Shown here: one piece after another, positions 1-8,585 of the stretch | How the letters are laid out: every line of letters starts with the position of its first letter | Position numbering within the stretch: position 1 is the stretch's first letter | Assembly: GCA_014361245.1 (NCBI GenBank) | Contig: JACIWB010000003.1 | Span: 1-57,532, forward strand | Length of the DNA: 57,532 nucleotides | Source of the DNA: Thermoplasmatales archaeon | Lineage (GTDB): Archaea; Thermoplasmatota; E2; UBA202; JdFR-43 | Reading direction: 5' to 3' | Made by a program: the position numbers and the translations under genes | The notes under the pieces: model-generated | Seen by the model: only the letters and a program-made list of their open reading frames with translations | Database searches by the model: none | What the model was told of the DNA's origin: nothing

Positions 1-145
1 TTAACATTTGTTCAATCATTGCCTTTTATTCACAAACGGTTAGATTAGAAAAGAATTGATTTGATGTATTTTTGCTTGTTTTTCAAATCGATCATGCATT
101 TTTACGGAATAACAACCGCAAAACACAAACTATTTTGTTGAAAAA

Positions 146-176
146 TTTGTTATTGCTGAGCTCTCACAATAACAAA
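146..176. promoter_or_regulatory. Perfect 10-bp inverted repeat (hairpin)
   Basis: Arms tttgttattg (146-155) and caataacaaa (167-176) are perfect reverse complements around an 11-base loop. The hairpin lies in the 267-base stretch before the pyrophosphatase gene, which holds no convincing ORF. It could be a terminator of a gene left of the window or a regulator site; the sequence alone does not decide. Confidence 0.5.
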
Positions 177-205
177 ATACAGATTTAAAAACGGTAAATC
201 TGTAT
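177..205. promoter_or_regulatory. Perfect 11-bp inverted repeat, possible operator
   Basis: Arms atacagattta (177-187) and taaatctgtat (195-205) are perfect reverse complements around a 7-base loop. It directly abuts the preceding hairpin and sits about 35 bases upstream of the likely TATA box of the pyrophosphatase gene, a plausible place for a transcription factor dimer. That function is inference. Apart from the two inverted repeats and the TATA box, I see nothing else in bases 1-267. Confidence 0.5.
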
Positions 206-237
206 CTGCCTATTCAACACAGCAAAGAATTCCCAAA

Positions 238-247
238 TTTTAAATAT
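238..247 (+). promoter_or_regulatory. Likely TATA box of pyrophosphatase gene
   Basis: The A/T tract ttttaaatat ends 20 bases before the ATG at 268. Archaeal TATA boxes lie about 25 bases before the transcription start, so the message would be leaderless or nearly so. No Shine-Dalgarno-like sequence is visible before the ATG, which agrees. Confidence 0.5.
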
Positions 248-267
248 GTTTTTTTCTATATCCTGCC

Positions 268-2355
268 ATGGATGCAACTCTGTTTGTACCAATAGGAAGC
301 TTGTTAGCGCTTTTGTTTGCGGTTTATTTAACAATTAAAGTTTTAAGAGAAGAAGAAGGAACCGAAGAAATGAAGAAAATATCTCAGGCTATCAGGGAAG
401 GAGCGAAAGCATATTTGAAAAGGCAGTACAAAACAATAGCGATTTTTTTTGGGGTGATGGTGGCGATAATTGTTCTTCTTTCCTTGCAGGGGCTGCTAAC
501 CCCTTTTGTTCCCTTTGCCTTTCTTACAGGAGGATTTTTCTCTGCTTTATGCGGTTACATTGGTATGACAATAGCAACAAAAAGTAACTCAAGAACCGCC
601 AACGGAGCAAAAAAGAGTTTGGATAGAGGATTAAAAATTGCTTTCAGAAGCGGGGCGGTAATGGGGCTTGTGGTGGTTGGATTTGCCCTTCTTGATTTGA
701 GTGTCTGGTTTTACTTTTTGAAATGGTATTATAGCATGCAGGGGCTCGGTCTTGAGGAAACAATAAAAAATATAACGAGCACGATGATAACCTTTGGTTT
801 GGGGGCAAGTTCAGTTGCTCTTTTTGCAAGAGTGGGCGGAGGAATTTATACAAAAGCTGCGGATGTGGGAGCGGATTTAGTTGGAAAAGTTGAGGCTGGA
901 ATACCTGAGGATGACCCTCGCAATCCAGCTGTAATTGCTGATTGGGTTGGAGACAATGTTGGGGATGTTGCGGGGATGGGAGCTGATTTATATGAATCTT
1001 ACGCTGGTTCAATTATCGCAACGATGGCTCTTGCAACTGCTGCATTTTATGGTAGGGGGCTTGCTTTGCAGGCTGTTACAATTCCGATGGTTGTGGCTGT
1101 TCTTGGAGTTATTTGCTCAATTTTTGGCATTTTTTTAGTGAGAGCAGAAGAGGAAGCAAGCTATGCGGTTTTGCTAAAAAGTTTGAGGAGAGGAATAATA
1201 ACAAGCTCAATTTTAGTAGCGATTTTTTCTTTCTTTGCGGTTTATTTCATATTAGGAAAAGAATACATTGGAATTTATTTTGCAATTCTATCTGGATTGA
1301 TTGCGGGAGTAGCAATTGGGTTTAACACTGAATATTTCACTTCTGCAAATTACAAGCCAACCAAGGAAGTGGCTTCTTCTTCAAATACTGGCTCTGCAAC
1401 AGTAATTCTTTCTGGAATGGCAACAGGAATGAAAAGCACATTTCTGCCAGCGATTATAATTGCTATTGCAACAATTGCAAGTTACTTTTTAGCCGGAAAA
1501 GGAGATGGAGCAATAGGGATATATGGGGTTGGCCTTTCTGCGGTTGGAATGCTATCAACACTTGGTATAACTCTCGCTTCGGATGCCTATGGACCTGTAG
1601 CTGATAATGCGGGAGGAATTGCAGAATTTACTCGTCAAAAGCCTGAGGTAAGAAAAAGAACCGATGCTTTAGATGCTTTAGGAAATACAACAGCTGCAAC
1701 TGGTAAGGGATTTGCCATTGGCTCAGCAGCGATAACCGCTTTAGCATTAATTGCAGCATATAGGGATAGAGCATTTGAAATAAAAGGAAGTTTTGAACTA
1801 AGCCTTCTCGACCCGAAAATTATAGCTGGGATGACAATAGGAGCAATGCTTCCTTTCCTTTTTTGCTCTCTTACAATAAACGCGGTACAAAGAGCGGCGG
1901 GAAAAATAGTTGAAGAAATAAGAAATCAATTTAAGAAAATTTTCAACGAAAACGCAAAACCAGATTATGGAAAATGTGTTGATATAACAACAAAAGCAGC
2001 CCAGAAAGAAATGATTTTTCCCGCTTTGCTGGCTATAATTGTGCCAATTGCTGTTGGATTGACTCTTGGGGCGGAGGCGCTCGCTGGCTTGCTCATTGCT
2101 TCATTGCTAAGTGGGTTCATGCTTGCGATATTTATGGCAAATGCTGGTGGGGCATGGGATAATGCGAAGAAATACATAGAAGATGGGGCTTTTGGAGGGA
2201 AGGGCTCGCCGCAGCACAAATCGGCGGTAATCGGCGATACAGTAGGGGATCCTCTAAAAGATACTTCTGGCCCATCGCTAAACATTTTAATAAAATTGAT
2301 GAGCATGGTTTCGATAGTTTTCGCTACTTTTATCTTAAAATTTTCTATCTTCTGA
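268..2355 (+). CDS. hppA: Membrane-bound ion-pumping pyrophosphatase
   Basis: An integral membrane enzyme that hydrolyses pyrophosphate and pumps H+ or Na+ across the cytoplasmic membrane. The 695 residues match the usual family length and are mostly hydrophobic helices. Family signatures are visible: DVGADLVGKVE near residue 200, DNVGDVAGMGADL shortly after, DAYGPVADNAGGIAE near 440, GNTTAATGKG near 470 and GDTVGDPLKDTSGPS near the C-terminus. In the GNTT motif, Ala rather than Lys follows GNTT, as in the K+-dependent subgroup. The pumped ion cannot be told by eye. The gene stands alone and its stop codon directly abuts the stop codon of the opposing rad50 gene, with no spacer. The enzyme would save energy from pyrophosphate made in biosynthesis. 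Confidence 0.97.
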   Translation: MDATLFVPIGSLLALLFAVYLTIKVLREEEGTEEMKKISQAIREGAKAYLKRQYKTIAIFFGVMVAIIVLLSLQGLLTPFVPFAFLTGGFFSALCGYIGMTIATKSNSRTANGAKKSLDRGLKIAFRSGAVMGLVVVGFALLDLSVWFYFLKWYYSMQGLGLEETIKNITSTMITFGLGASSVALFARVGGGIYTKAADVGADLVGKVEAGIPEDDPRNPAVIADWVGDNVGDVAGMGADLYESYAGSIIATMALATAAFYGRGLALQAVTIPMVVAVLGVICSIFGIFLVRAEEEASYAVLLKSLRRGIITSSILVAIFSFFAVYFILGKEYIGIYFAILSGLIAGVAIGFNTEYFTSANYKPTKEVASSSNTGSATVILSGMATGMKSTFLPAIIIAIATIASYFLAGKGDGAIGIYGVGLSAVGMLSTLGITLASDAYGPVADNAGGIAEFTRQKPEVRKRTDALDALGNTTAATGKGFAIGSAAITALALIAAYRDRAFEIKGSFELSLLDPKIIAGMTIGAMLPFLFCSLTINAVQRAAGKIVEEIRNQFKKIFNENAKPDYGKCVDITTKAAQKEMIFPALLAIIVPIAVGLTLGAEALAGLLIASLLSGFMLAIFMANAGGAWDNAKKYIEDGAFGGKGSPQHKSAVIGDTVGDPLKDTSGPSLNILIKLMSMVSIVFATFILKFSIF

Positions 2356-4761
2356 TTATTCTATCTCTACTCTCGAAGAGCCATCCTCATTCTCATATAT
2401 CTTTATAACATTTTCAAGAGATTCTTTTATTTCGTCTATATGTGTTATAAGAATAATCTGAGAAAATTGATCTTTTAGTTCTGCAAGTGCATTTAAAACA
2501 CTTCTCCTTCTTTCCCTGTCCTGTGAGCCAAATATCTCATCAAGAGCAATCAGATTTAAGGATACATCGCTCCTCTGGCTTATTAATTGAGAAATTGCAA
2601 GCCTTAAAGAAAGATTTGCAATATCTTTCTCCCCTCCAGAAAATCTATCTATATCGAATTTTTCCCCTCCATCGTAGATGCCGATATTATAATTTTCATC
2701 TATCTCTATTTCTTTATATTTCCCCTGAGTAAATTTTGAGAAAAATTGAGATGCAAACATTGAAAGAGTTGGACCAATTTTTGAAATTAAATATCTTTTG
2801 AAATCATTCAGCAAACCAGTTTCTCTGTCACCAGCAAGCATTTCAAGATTTGCAATCTCTTTCCTCAAAAATTTTATTTTTTTCCTCTTTTCTTCCTCTT
2901 CTACTATCTCTTTATCCATTCTTTCAATCTCTCTTTTAATATTATCTATATCTCCTTCCAACCTTATGAATTCCTTCTCCTTACCATTTATTTTTTCTTT
3001 TAGATTTTCATGTTCTTTTTCAATTCTTGTATATTTTTCTTCATCAAAAGATAAATTCTCTATTTCTGCTTTTATACTATCTATCTGGGAAGAAATAAAG
3101 TATATATCCTTTTCTATTTCTTCTATCTCCTTTTCCATCTGAGGAATCTTTTTTATCTCATTTTCAAGAATGGCACTTTTATTCTTTATCGGCAAAAGTT
3201 CTTTTAATCTTTTGGAGATTTTATTATATTCTTCCTCATCAAATAAAATTCCTTCATATTCCTTATTTTTCAAAATCAGCAGATTTTTTTCTCCTATTCT
3301 AATATTCCTCTGTTCATCAAAAATTTTTATTTTTTCTTTTAATAATAAAACTTTTTTTGCAATTTCTTCCATTTTCTTTTTTCTTGCCTCATTTTCTCTA
3401 TTCTCTTCTTCAAGTTTTTTATCTTCCTCTTCTATTTCCTTAATTTCTGATCTTATTTCCTCTATCTTTCTGGCATATTCATCTATTTCTTTTTCAATAT
3501 TACCCAGTATTTCTTTATATTTCTCCTTAAGCGGCCTGCCGCAAGTAGGACAATTACTCTCCTCGCCTACCTCTTTTAATTCTTTTAAATTTTTCTCCAA
3601 AACTTTTTTTCTTTTTTCCTTTTCTTTAATTTCTGCACTTTTTTCATTTCTTTCAATTCCAATTTTTTCTCTCCTCTCATTTACTTCTTTAATCCTTTTT
3701 TCTATTTCTTCCATATCACAAATCAATTTTTTCTCTTCCTCCGCCTGGCTGGATAATTTCTTTATTTCCTCTTCAAGGTGCAAAATCTCCTTATCTTTTT
3801 TAAATAATTCTTCCTCAATCATCTTTTTCTTTCTATATTTCTCCAGAGTATTATCCATTTCTTCCTTTATAACTGAAATTTTATCATATTCTTCCACAAA
3901 ATTTTTTATCTCTTCATATTCTCTCTTCTTTTCCAAAATTTCCTCTCTTTCCCTTAACTTTGCTTCCCTTACTTCAAATTTGTTTTTTATTCTTTCTTCG
4001 AGAAGTTTTTTGCTGTTACTAAGCTCTTTAAATTTCTCCGCCTTTTCTTTCTCTCTTTTCCTTTCTTCTTCCAAAAATTTAAGTTCCTCTAACATTTTTT
4101 TTATTTCATTTTCAATCTCCATTTTTTTGTTGATTAGATAATTCAAATTTTCTTTTTTTATTTCTAAACTCTTTTTTAATTCATCAAGATTTCTCAAATT
4201 TTTTTCTATCCAGTCAAGAATTTCTTGTTTATTTCTTCTATCCTCCCTAACCTTTTTAATTGCATCATCTAGCAAATCAATCCTCAGCATTTTTAGCATG
4301 CTTTTTTTTCTTTCAGAGGATGATTTATTTGAAAGAGCATTGAGCTCCTGCTGCCTTGCAAATATAGATGTATAGAAAGATTCGCAGTCCATCCCTATTT
4401 TTTTCTCAAGAAATTCGGTAACGCTGGCGGAAGAAGAAGCCATTATACTCCCATTTACCTTTACCCTCCCATCGGTTGAATTTCCACTCATTATTCTCGT
4501 AACTTCATAAACATTTCCTCCCATTTCAAACTTCAAATTAACCCAGCAATCCTCGCCCGGCGGCGCCCATTGTGTTTTTATCTGCTTCTGGTCCCTGTTC
4601 CTTAAAGCCCTGCTCCCGTAAATTGCCCAGCCTATTGCCTCTATTATTGTTGATTTACCCACTCCATTGTTGCCAACGAGCCCGATTAATCCAGTTGGAA
4701 ATTGTATTTCTGCATCTCTGAATTTTCTGAAATTATGCAATCTAAGGCTTATAAGCTTCAA
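2356..4761 (-). CDS. rad50: DNA double-strand break repair ATPase Rad50
   Basis: An SMC-like ATPase that works with Mre11 to tether and process DNA ends. The 801 residues hold an N-terminal ATPase half with Walker A GNNGVGKST (about residues 30-38), a long Lys/Glu-rich coiled coil broken by the zinc-hook CPTCGRP near residue 402, and a C-terminal half with signature SGGEKDIANLSLRLA near 707 and Walker B LNLIALDEIFG near 740. Length and order are normal for an archaeal Rad50. The start codon overlaps the end of mre11 by four bases (ATGA), so the two subunits are probably translationally coupled. The coiled-coil part creates long Ser/Phe/Ile-rich antisense reading frames that are not genes. Confidence 0.97.
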   Translation of the reverse strand: MKLISLRLHNFRKFRDAEIQFPTGLIGLVGNNGVGKSTIIEAIGWAIYGSRALRNRDQKQIKTQWAPPGEDCWVNLKFEMGGNVYEVTRIMSGNSTDGRVKVNGSIMASSSASVTEFLEKKIGMDCESFYTSIFARQQELNALSNKSSSERKKSMLKMLRIDLLDDAIKKVREDRRNKQEILDWIEKNLRNLDELKKSLEIKKENLNYLINKKMEIENEIKKMLEELKFLEEERKREKEKAEKFKELSNSKKLLEERIKNKFEVREAKLREREEILEKKREYEEIKNFVEEYDKISVIKEEMDNTLEKYRKKKMIEEELFKKDKEILHLEEEIKKLSSQAEEEKKLICDMEEIEKRIKEVNERREKIGIERNEKSAEIKEKEKRKKVLEKNLKELKEVGEESNCPTCGRPLKEKYKEILGNIEKEIDEYARKIEEIRSEIKEIEEEDKKLEEENRENEARKKKMEEIAKKVLLLKEKIKIFDEQRNIRIGEKNLLILKNKEYEGILFDEEEYNKISKRLKELLPIKNKSAILENEIKKIPQMEKEIEEIEKDIYFISSQIDSIKAEIENLSFDEEKYTRIEKEHENLKEKINGKEKEFIRLEGDIDNIKREIERMDKEIVEEEEKRKKIKFLRKEIANLEMLAGDRETGLLNDFKRYLISKIGPTLSMFASQFFSKFTQGKYKEIEIDENYNIGIYDGGEKFDIDRFSGGEKDIANLSLRLAISQLISQRSDVSLNLIALDEIFGSQDRERRRSVLNALAELKDQFSQIILITHIDEIKESLENVIKIYENEDGSSRVEIE

Positions 4762-5858
4762 GTTTTCGCCTCCTCAAGATATTTAAGTGCCATTTTTTCC
4801 AGTTCTTCTTTCTCCTTTATATTCAGCTGACTTATATATTCTCTCCACTCTTCTTCGATACTTCCAATTTTTGTTTTTCCCTTCACATTTTCAATTTCAA
4901 GAAATTCATGAATAATTTCAAAATGGAGTGCAATTGATGCTACATCTTTTATTTTTTCCCATTCAAGCATTTTGTATTTTTCCCTGCTTATACTTTTAAA
5001 TTCTATTCTTGCTATTTTTTCCTTTATATCATATTCTTTAATTCTTTCTAAAAACTCTTTCATTATTTCATCAGATGAAATTTCGGAACAATCTATTTTT
5101 CCCAAATCAATCATACCCCTGACTTTTAGAGGAATAAAATTCAATTCCAATTTATCGGAAATATTAACCTCATAAAATCCCTTTGTTTCACCCGCTTCCT
5201 TAAATGAAAGATGCTCTGTTGAGCCACTATAATAAGCATTTTTTGTTACCTGCACACCTTTATGATAATGCCCAAGTGCAATATAGTCAAAATCCTCTGA
5301 CAGATAGCCAGAAGGTATAATCTGTTCGTTTAAATCACCGCTCCTGAATTCCTTTATTCCAATAATTCCAACATGCATGGTAAGTATATTTAAAAAATCT
5401 TTTCTTATCTTTAAACTATCTATGTTTTTCTTCAATTCTTCATTTGAAAAGCAGTGAGGGATTGCATGTACTATGGCTTCACCAATTTCTATTTCCTCCA
5501 ATTTTCCTTTATATACTGGATAAATGTAAGGTATGTGCTCGAATATCTTCAGTATGCTACCTGTCTCTCTTAATTTTGGTGTTTCGTGATTTCCTGATAT
5601 TATTATAAAAGGAATTTTTGCCTCAGAAATGCGAATTAATTGTTTTATAGCAAAAACTATTGCCCTGTTGTTTGGGCGAACGCTATCAAATAAATCGCCT
5701 GAATGAATTATTAAATCAGGTTTTTTTTCTATGGAGTAATTTACAAATTGCTCAAAAGAATTATATACATCCACCTCTCTCTGGTTTAATCCCTCTTCTG
5801 ATATTTTATGATAGGCTGAATATCCAAGGTGGGTATCTGAAACATGAAAAATTTTCAC
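4758..5858 (-). CDS. mre11: DNA double-strand break repair nuclease Mre11
   Basis: A calcineurin-fold, Mn-dependent exo/endonuclease, the partner of Rad50 in end resection. Metal-binding phosphoesterase motifs are in order: DTHLG (residues 8-12), GDLFD (54-58), GNHE (89-92), followed by His motifs near ILTMHVG and GHYH. The 366 residues fit the archaeal family. It is first in a two-gene operon with rad50 and is divergent from the PRC-barrel gene; the A/T-rich gap (5859-5904) probably carries promoters for both. The HerA helicase and NurA nuclease that often accompany archaeal Mre11/Rad50 are not in this window. Confidence 0.97.
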   Translation of the reverse strand: MKIFHVSDTHLGYSAYHKISEEGLNQREVDVYNSFEQFVNYSIEKKPDLIIHSGDLFDSVRPNNRAIVFAIKQLIRISEAKIPFIIISGNHETPKLRETGSILKIFEHIPYIYPVYKGKLEEIEIGEAIVHAIPHCFSNEELKKNIDSLKIRKDFLNILTMHVGIIGIKEFRSGDLNEQIIPSGYLSEDFDYIALGHYHKGVQVTKNAYYSGSTEHLSFKEAGETKGFYEVNISDKLELNFIPLKVRGMIDLGKIDCSEISSDEIMKEFLERIKEYDIKEKIARIEFKSISREKYKMLEWEKIKDVASIALHFEIIHEFLEIENVKGKTKIGSIEEEWREYISQLNIKEKEELEKMALKYLEEAKT

Positions 5859-5870
5859 GAAAGTTAAATG

Positions 5871-5890
5871 AATAAATATTTAAAATAATT
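5871..5890. promoter_or_regulatory. Divergent promoter between mre11 and PRC-barrel gene
   Basis: The short gap between divergent genes is dominated by an A/T block containing aaatatttaaaata, which can be read as a TATA box on either strand. It lies about 25-40 bases before the rightward start codons and about 15-25 bases before the mre11 start on the other strand. Confidence 0.4.
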
Positions 5891-5913
5891 TTGTATTATG
5901 ACTTGTGATCAAA

Positions 5914-6189
5914 ATGGAAGTAACGGACTTTGTTAATATGCCTGTTTATACGAGTAAGGGAAAATATGTGGGAGAGGTAAAAGAAGTTCTTGTCGATACG
6001 GAAGGATGCAAGGTAGATAAGCTTATAATAACTGATACAAACAGAGAGATTGTTCCAAGTGGTACAGATATAGGTGTGCCATACAGGTGGGTATCTGCGG
6101 TAGGGGACATAATAATTCTGAGCTATATGCCAGAGAGGGTTGAAATGCCCGCTGAAAGAAGTGAAGAAACTGAGGAAGAAAAAAAATAA
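5914..6189 (+). CDS. PRC-barrel domain protein
   Basis: A small protein of about 91 residues with the single PRC-barrel beta fold found in the photosynthetic reaction centre H subunit and in the RNA maturation factor RimM. The pattern MPVYTSKGKYVGEVKEV, a charged strand, VPYRWVSAVGDIIIL and an acidic Glu/Lys tail is typical of archaeal stand-alone PRC-barrel proteins, often adaptor-like and of unproven role. I chose ATG 5914: an in-frame GTG at 5905 would add three residues, but the GTGAT there looks more like part of a ribosome-binding site. It is divergent from mre11, and a link to the repair genes is not shown. Confidence 0.85.
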   Translation: MEVTDFVNMPVYTSKGKYVGEVKEVLVDTEGCKVDKLIITDTNREIVPSGTDIGVPYRWVSAVGDIIILSYMPERVEMPAERSEETEEEKK

Positions 6190-6226
6190 ATATTAATTAA
6201 ATGATAACAGATATTGAGGGATAAAA

Positions 6227-7156
6227 ATGAAAAAAGAGTTGCTGTTTGTAGTGGCGTGTTTTTCGATTATTTTAGCAGGCAATAGCTCCGCAATCTCCTG
6301 GGGTAAAATAGATGCAACGCCAAGCTCATCAATAGCTTATGTTGAGAGGTATGGACAGGAAGAAATCTCTCTGGATGTAGTATATAATCCCTATTTAGTT
6401 GGTTTTATGCCTATATATGTAGATGTCAGTGCAACATATCCCGATTGGCTAACAGTTGCATCAAATCCTCAAACATTTGTCCTTAAACCCGGAGAGCACT
6501 ATACAGTAAAGGTTCTATTAAAAGTTTCCAAACATGATGTTGTCGCAGGCACATCTTCAACGGTTGAGATATCCCTCAGGGGAAGGCTGATAAGTGGCGG
6601 CGCCCTCCGCCAGATAGATGAGGCAAAGGTTACTCTTGTTGTTGGTTATAATCCATTTACAGAGATTGCAATAAGATCCGTTACTCCTATTGAAAGGACC
6701 GCCCCAGATAGAGAGCTAACATTTATTGTTGAAGTAGTTAATTATGGGAATTCAAGAGTTATTGTAAATCTCTATCCTGAAAAAGAGCCAGAAGGATGGA
6801 ACTATGTTATAAGTCCTCCTCAGGTTGTGATAGACCCAAAGAAGGCGGGAGATGAAACTTTCCCGTATGAAACTGTAAAAATAACATTAACTTCTCCTCA
6901 CGGAACCGCAATTTCATATCATAACAAATGGCAGGATTTTGCTATAAGTGCAAAAGCGATAGCAGAAACTCCCTACTGGGTAAAGAAAGGAGGAACATGG
7001 AGCAGGTCAACAGAAGAAATAGAACTTGTAAATACTCATACTGTCACAGCTTACTTTTTGGCAAAAAATAGGGGATTTTACATTCCAGGATTTGACTCAA
7101 TTCTACTAATAGCAGGTATTATTATAGCAGGCCTCTTGTTAAGGAAAAGAAAGTAA
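6227..7156 (+). CDS. Exported protein with PGF-CTERM sorting signal
   Basis: A 309-residue protein with an N-terminal signal peptide (about residues 1-22), a beta-rich body that looks like two Ig/CARDB-like domains, and a C-terminal tripartite signal: YIPGFDS, a hydrophobic helix, then RKRK at the very end. This is the PGF-CTERM pattern recognised by archaeosortase A, which removes the helix and attaches the protein to a lipid at the cell surface; that function is known for the family, not shown here. The body contains NPYLVGFMPIYVDV and NYGNSRVIVNL strands like those of S-layer-associated COG1470 proteins. It is first in a tight cassette: the next gene starts two bases after this one ends. 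Confidence 0.8.
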   Translation: MKKELLFVVACFSIILAGNSSAISWGKIDATPSSSIAYVERYGQEEISLDVVYNPYLVGFMPIYVDVSATYPDWLTVASNPQTFVLKPGEHYTVKVLLKVSKHDVVAGTSSTVEISLRGRLISGGALRQIDEAKVTLVVGYNPFTEIAIRSVTPIERTAPDRELTFIVEVVNYGNSRVIVNLYPEKEPEGWNYVISPPQVVIDPKKAGDETFPYETVKITLTSPHGTAISYHNKWQDFAISAKAIAETPYWVKKGGTWSRSTEEIELVNTHTVTAYFLAKNRGFYIPGFDSILLIAGIIIAGLLLRKRK

Positions 7157-7157
7157 C

Positions 7158-8585
7158 ATGCGACCTTTTTTCCTTCCTTTAATCTTTTTTCTATTTCTCA
7201 CGACAATTTTTATTCCATTCTCTTATGCTGAAGAAAAATACCCATTTCTTATAAATTTAAGAATTGAAGCGGTTAATGAATCAATTGCTGAAATTGAGCC
7301 ATTTGGTTCATACTGGTTTAAATTCAAATATTACAACGGAGGAAATTTTCAAAAAAATTACTATGCATTTTATGTTAAATTCAGTGTGGAAGTAGAAGGA
7401 AGCGGCTGGCAGGCGTTTGTTGACCCAGAATGGGCTTATTTTTATCCAAATGAAACAAAAATAGGGCAAATTAGGGTTGTTGCATCTGAAAGGCCATCAA
7501 ATTACGCATACATAACTCTGCATGGTGAGCTATATGATATATGGGGAAATATTCATCCCGCAAACTATACATTCCAGATTAAATCATCTGCATATCACAC
7601 TTTTGATGTAAAAATGGAGAGAAATTATATAGAAGCAAAACAGGAGCAATACTATACCATACCTGTTAAAATAAAGAATTATGGAAACTACGAGGAAAGA
7701 TTTTCAATTATAATTGATTACTGCCCTTCGGGGTGGCTGGCTACAGTATCCCAAAATCCTGTTATAATCCCACCAAAAGGGGAGGAGATGACTTATTTAA
7801 GCTTTGTTGTGCCTCATGAAAAGTTATATCTTCAGAGGACTGTGTATTTTATCAGGTATAGGGTTGATGCGATTTCAAGCGGTTCAAGTAAAGTTATGTC
7901 TATTTTGGTTGTTCTTGAGGGAGGGCATCTCACATTGGGGCAGATTGTTGCTTTAGCCAGTTCGATGCCGTCTTTACTGATTCTTGTTGCTTTGGGAGTT
8001 GTTTTTTACAGGAGGAATAATTTATGTACATATGTTCCCAAGATGTGGGTTGAGGAAAAGGAAGAGCTATTGAAAATGAATAAAAGCGAGAGAAAGAAAG
8101 CGAAAAAAGAATTAAAGGAGGCGTGGAAATCCGCAGTATATTTCTGCAAAAGCTATTCTGAAGAAGAAAAGGAAATTAAAAAGTTGAGAAAAATTGCAAA
8201 TAAAAAGCAAAGAAAAATAGAAGAGAAGATAATTAAAACTTATGAAAAAATGAACGAAGATTTGAAAAATGCATGGAAAGAAGAGTGCAGAAAAATAGAT
8301 GATTTATATGAGAGAAGAAAAAAAAGAGTAAAGCAGGATGTACAGAAAATTTATCCTGCAGAGCCAAAAAGAGTTGAAATGCCAGATATTCCAAAATATG
8401 AAATAAATGAAGAAAAATTTGAAATAATTGAGCCAAACAAAATAAAAATTAAGGAATTGTTTGATAGAACTGATAGAGACAAGCTTTCTGTAGAAAGAGA
8501 AATTTTAAAAATAAGGGAGATGGGAAATGAAATAAGAGAAAAAATTAACAGGGATTTTGATTTAATCGAAAAAATGAAAAAATGA
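7158..8585 (+). CDS. Exported membrane protein with cytoplasmic coiled coil
   Basis: 475 residues. A signal peptide (about 1-25) leads into a beta-rich extracellular part resembling the upstream neighbour (for example VKIKNYGNYEERFSI). A single membrane helix follows near residues 262-283, then about 190 residues of charged Lys/Glu-rich cytoplasmic coiled coil. The topology resembles a sensor or tether linking the outer surface to something inside, but I do not recognise the family. The gene begins two bases after the PGF-CTERM gene and its last bases overlap the start of the lipoprotein gene by four, so the three are probably one operon whose products may act together at the envelope. Confidence 0.7.
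   Translation: MRPFFLPLIFFLFLTTIFIPFSYAEEKYPFLINLRIEAVNESIAEIEPFGSYWFKFKYYNGGNFQKNYYAFYVKFSVEVEGSGWQAFVDPEWAYFYPNETKIGQIRVVASERPSNYAYITLHGELYDIWGNIHPANYTFQIKSSAYHTFDVKMERNYIEAKQEQYYTIPVKIKNYGNYEERFSIIIDYCPSGWLATVSQNPVIIPPKGEEMTYLSFVVPHEKLYLQRTVYFIRYRVDAISSGSSKVMSILVVLEGGHLTLGQIVALASSMPSLLILVALGVVFYRRNNLCTYVPKMWVEEKEELLKMNKSERKKAKKELKEAWKSAVYFCKSYSEEEKEIKKLRKIANKKQRKIEEKIIKTYEKMNEDLKNAWKEECRKIDDLYERRKKRVKQDVQKIYPAEPKRVEMPDIPKYEINEEKFEIIEPNKIKIKELFDRTDRDKLSVEREILKIREMGNEIREKINRDFDLIEKMKK

Noticed and set aside
2798-4141. Long + strand open frames opposite rad50, rich in Ser, Phe and Ile
   Set aside because: They mirror the Lys/Glu-rich coiled coil of Rad50 on the other strand, have low-complexity composition, no start signals and no family likeness.
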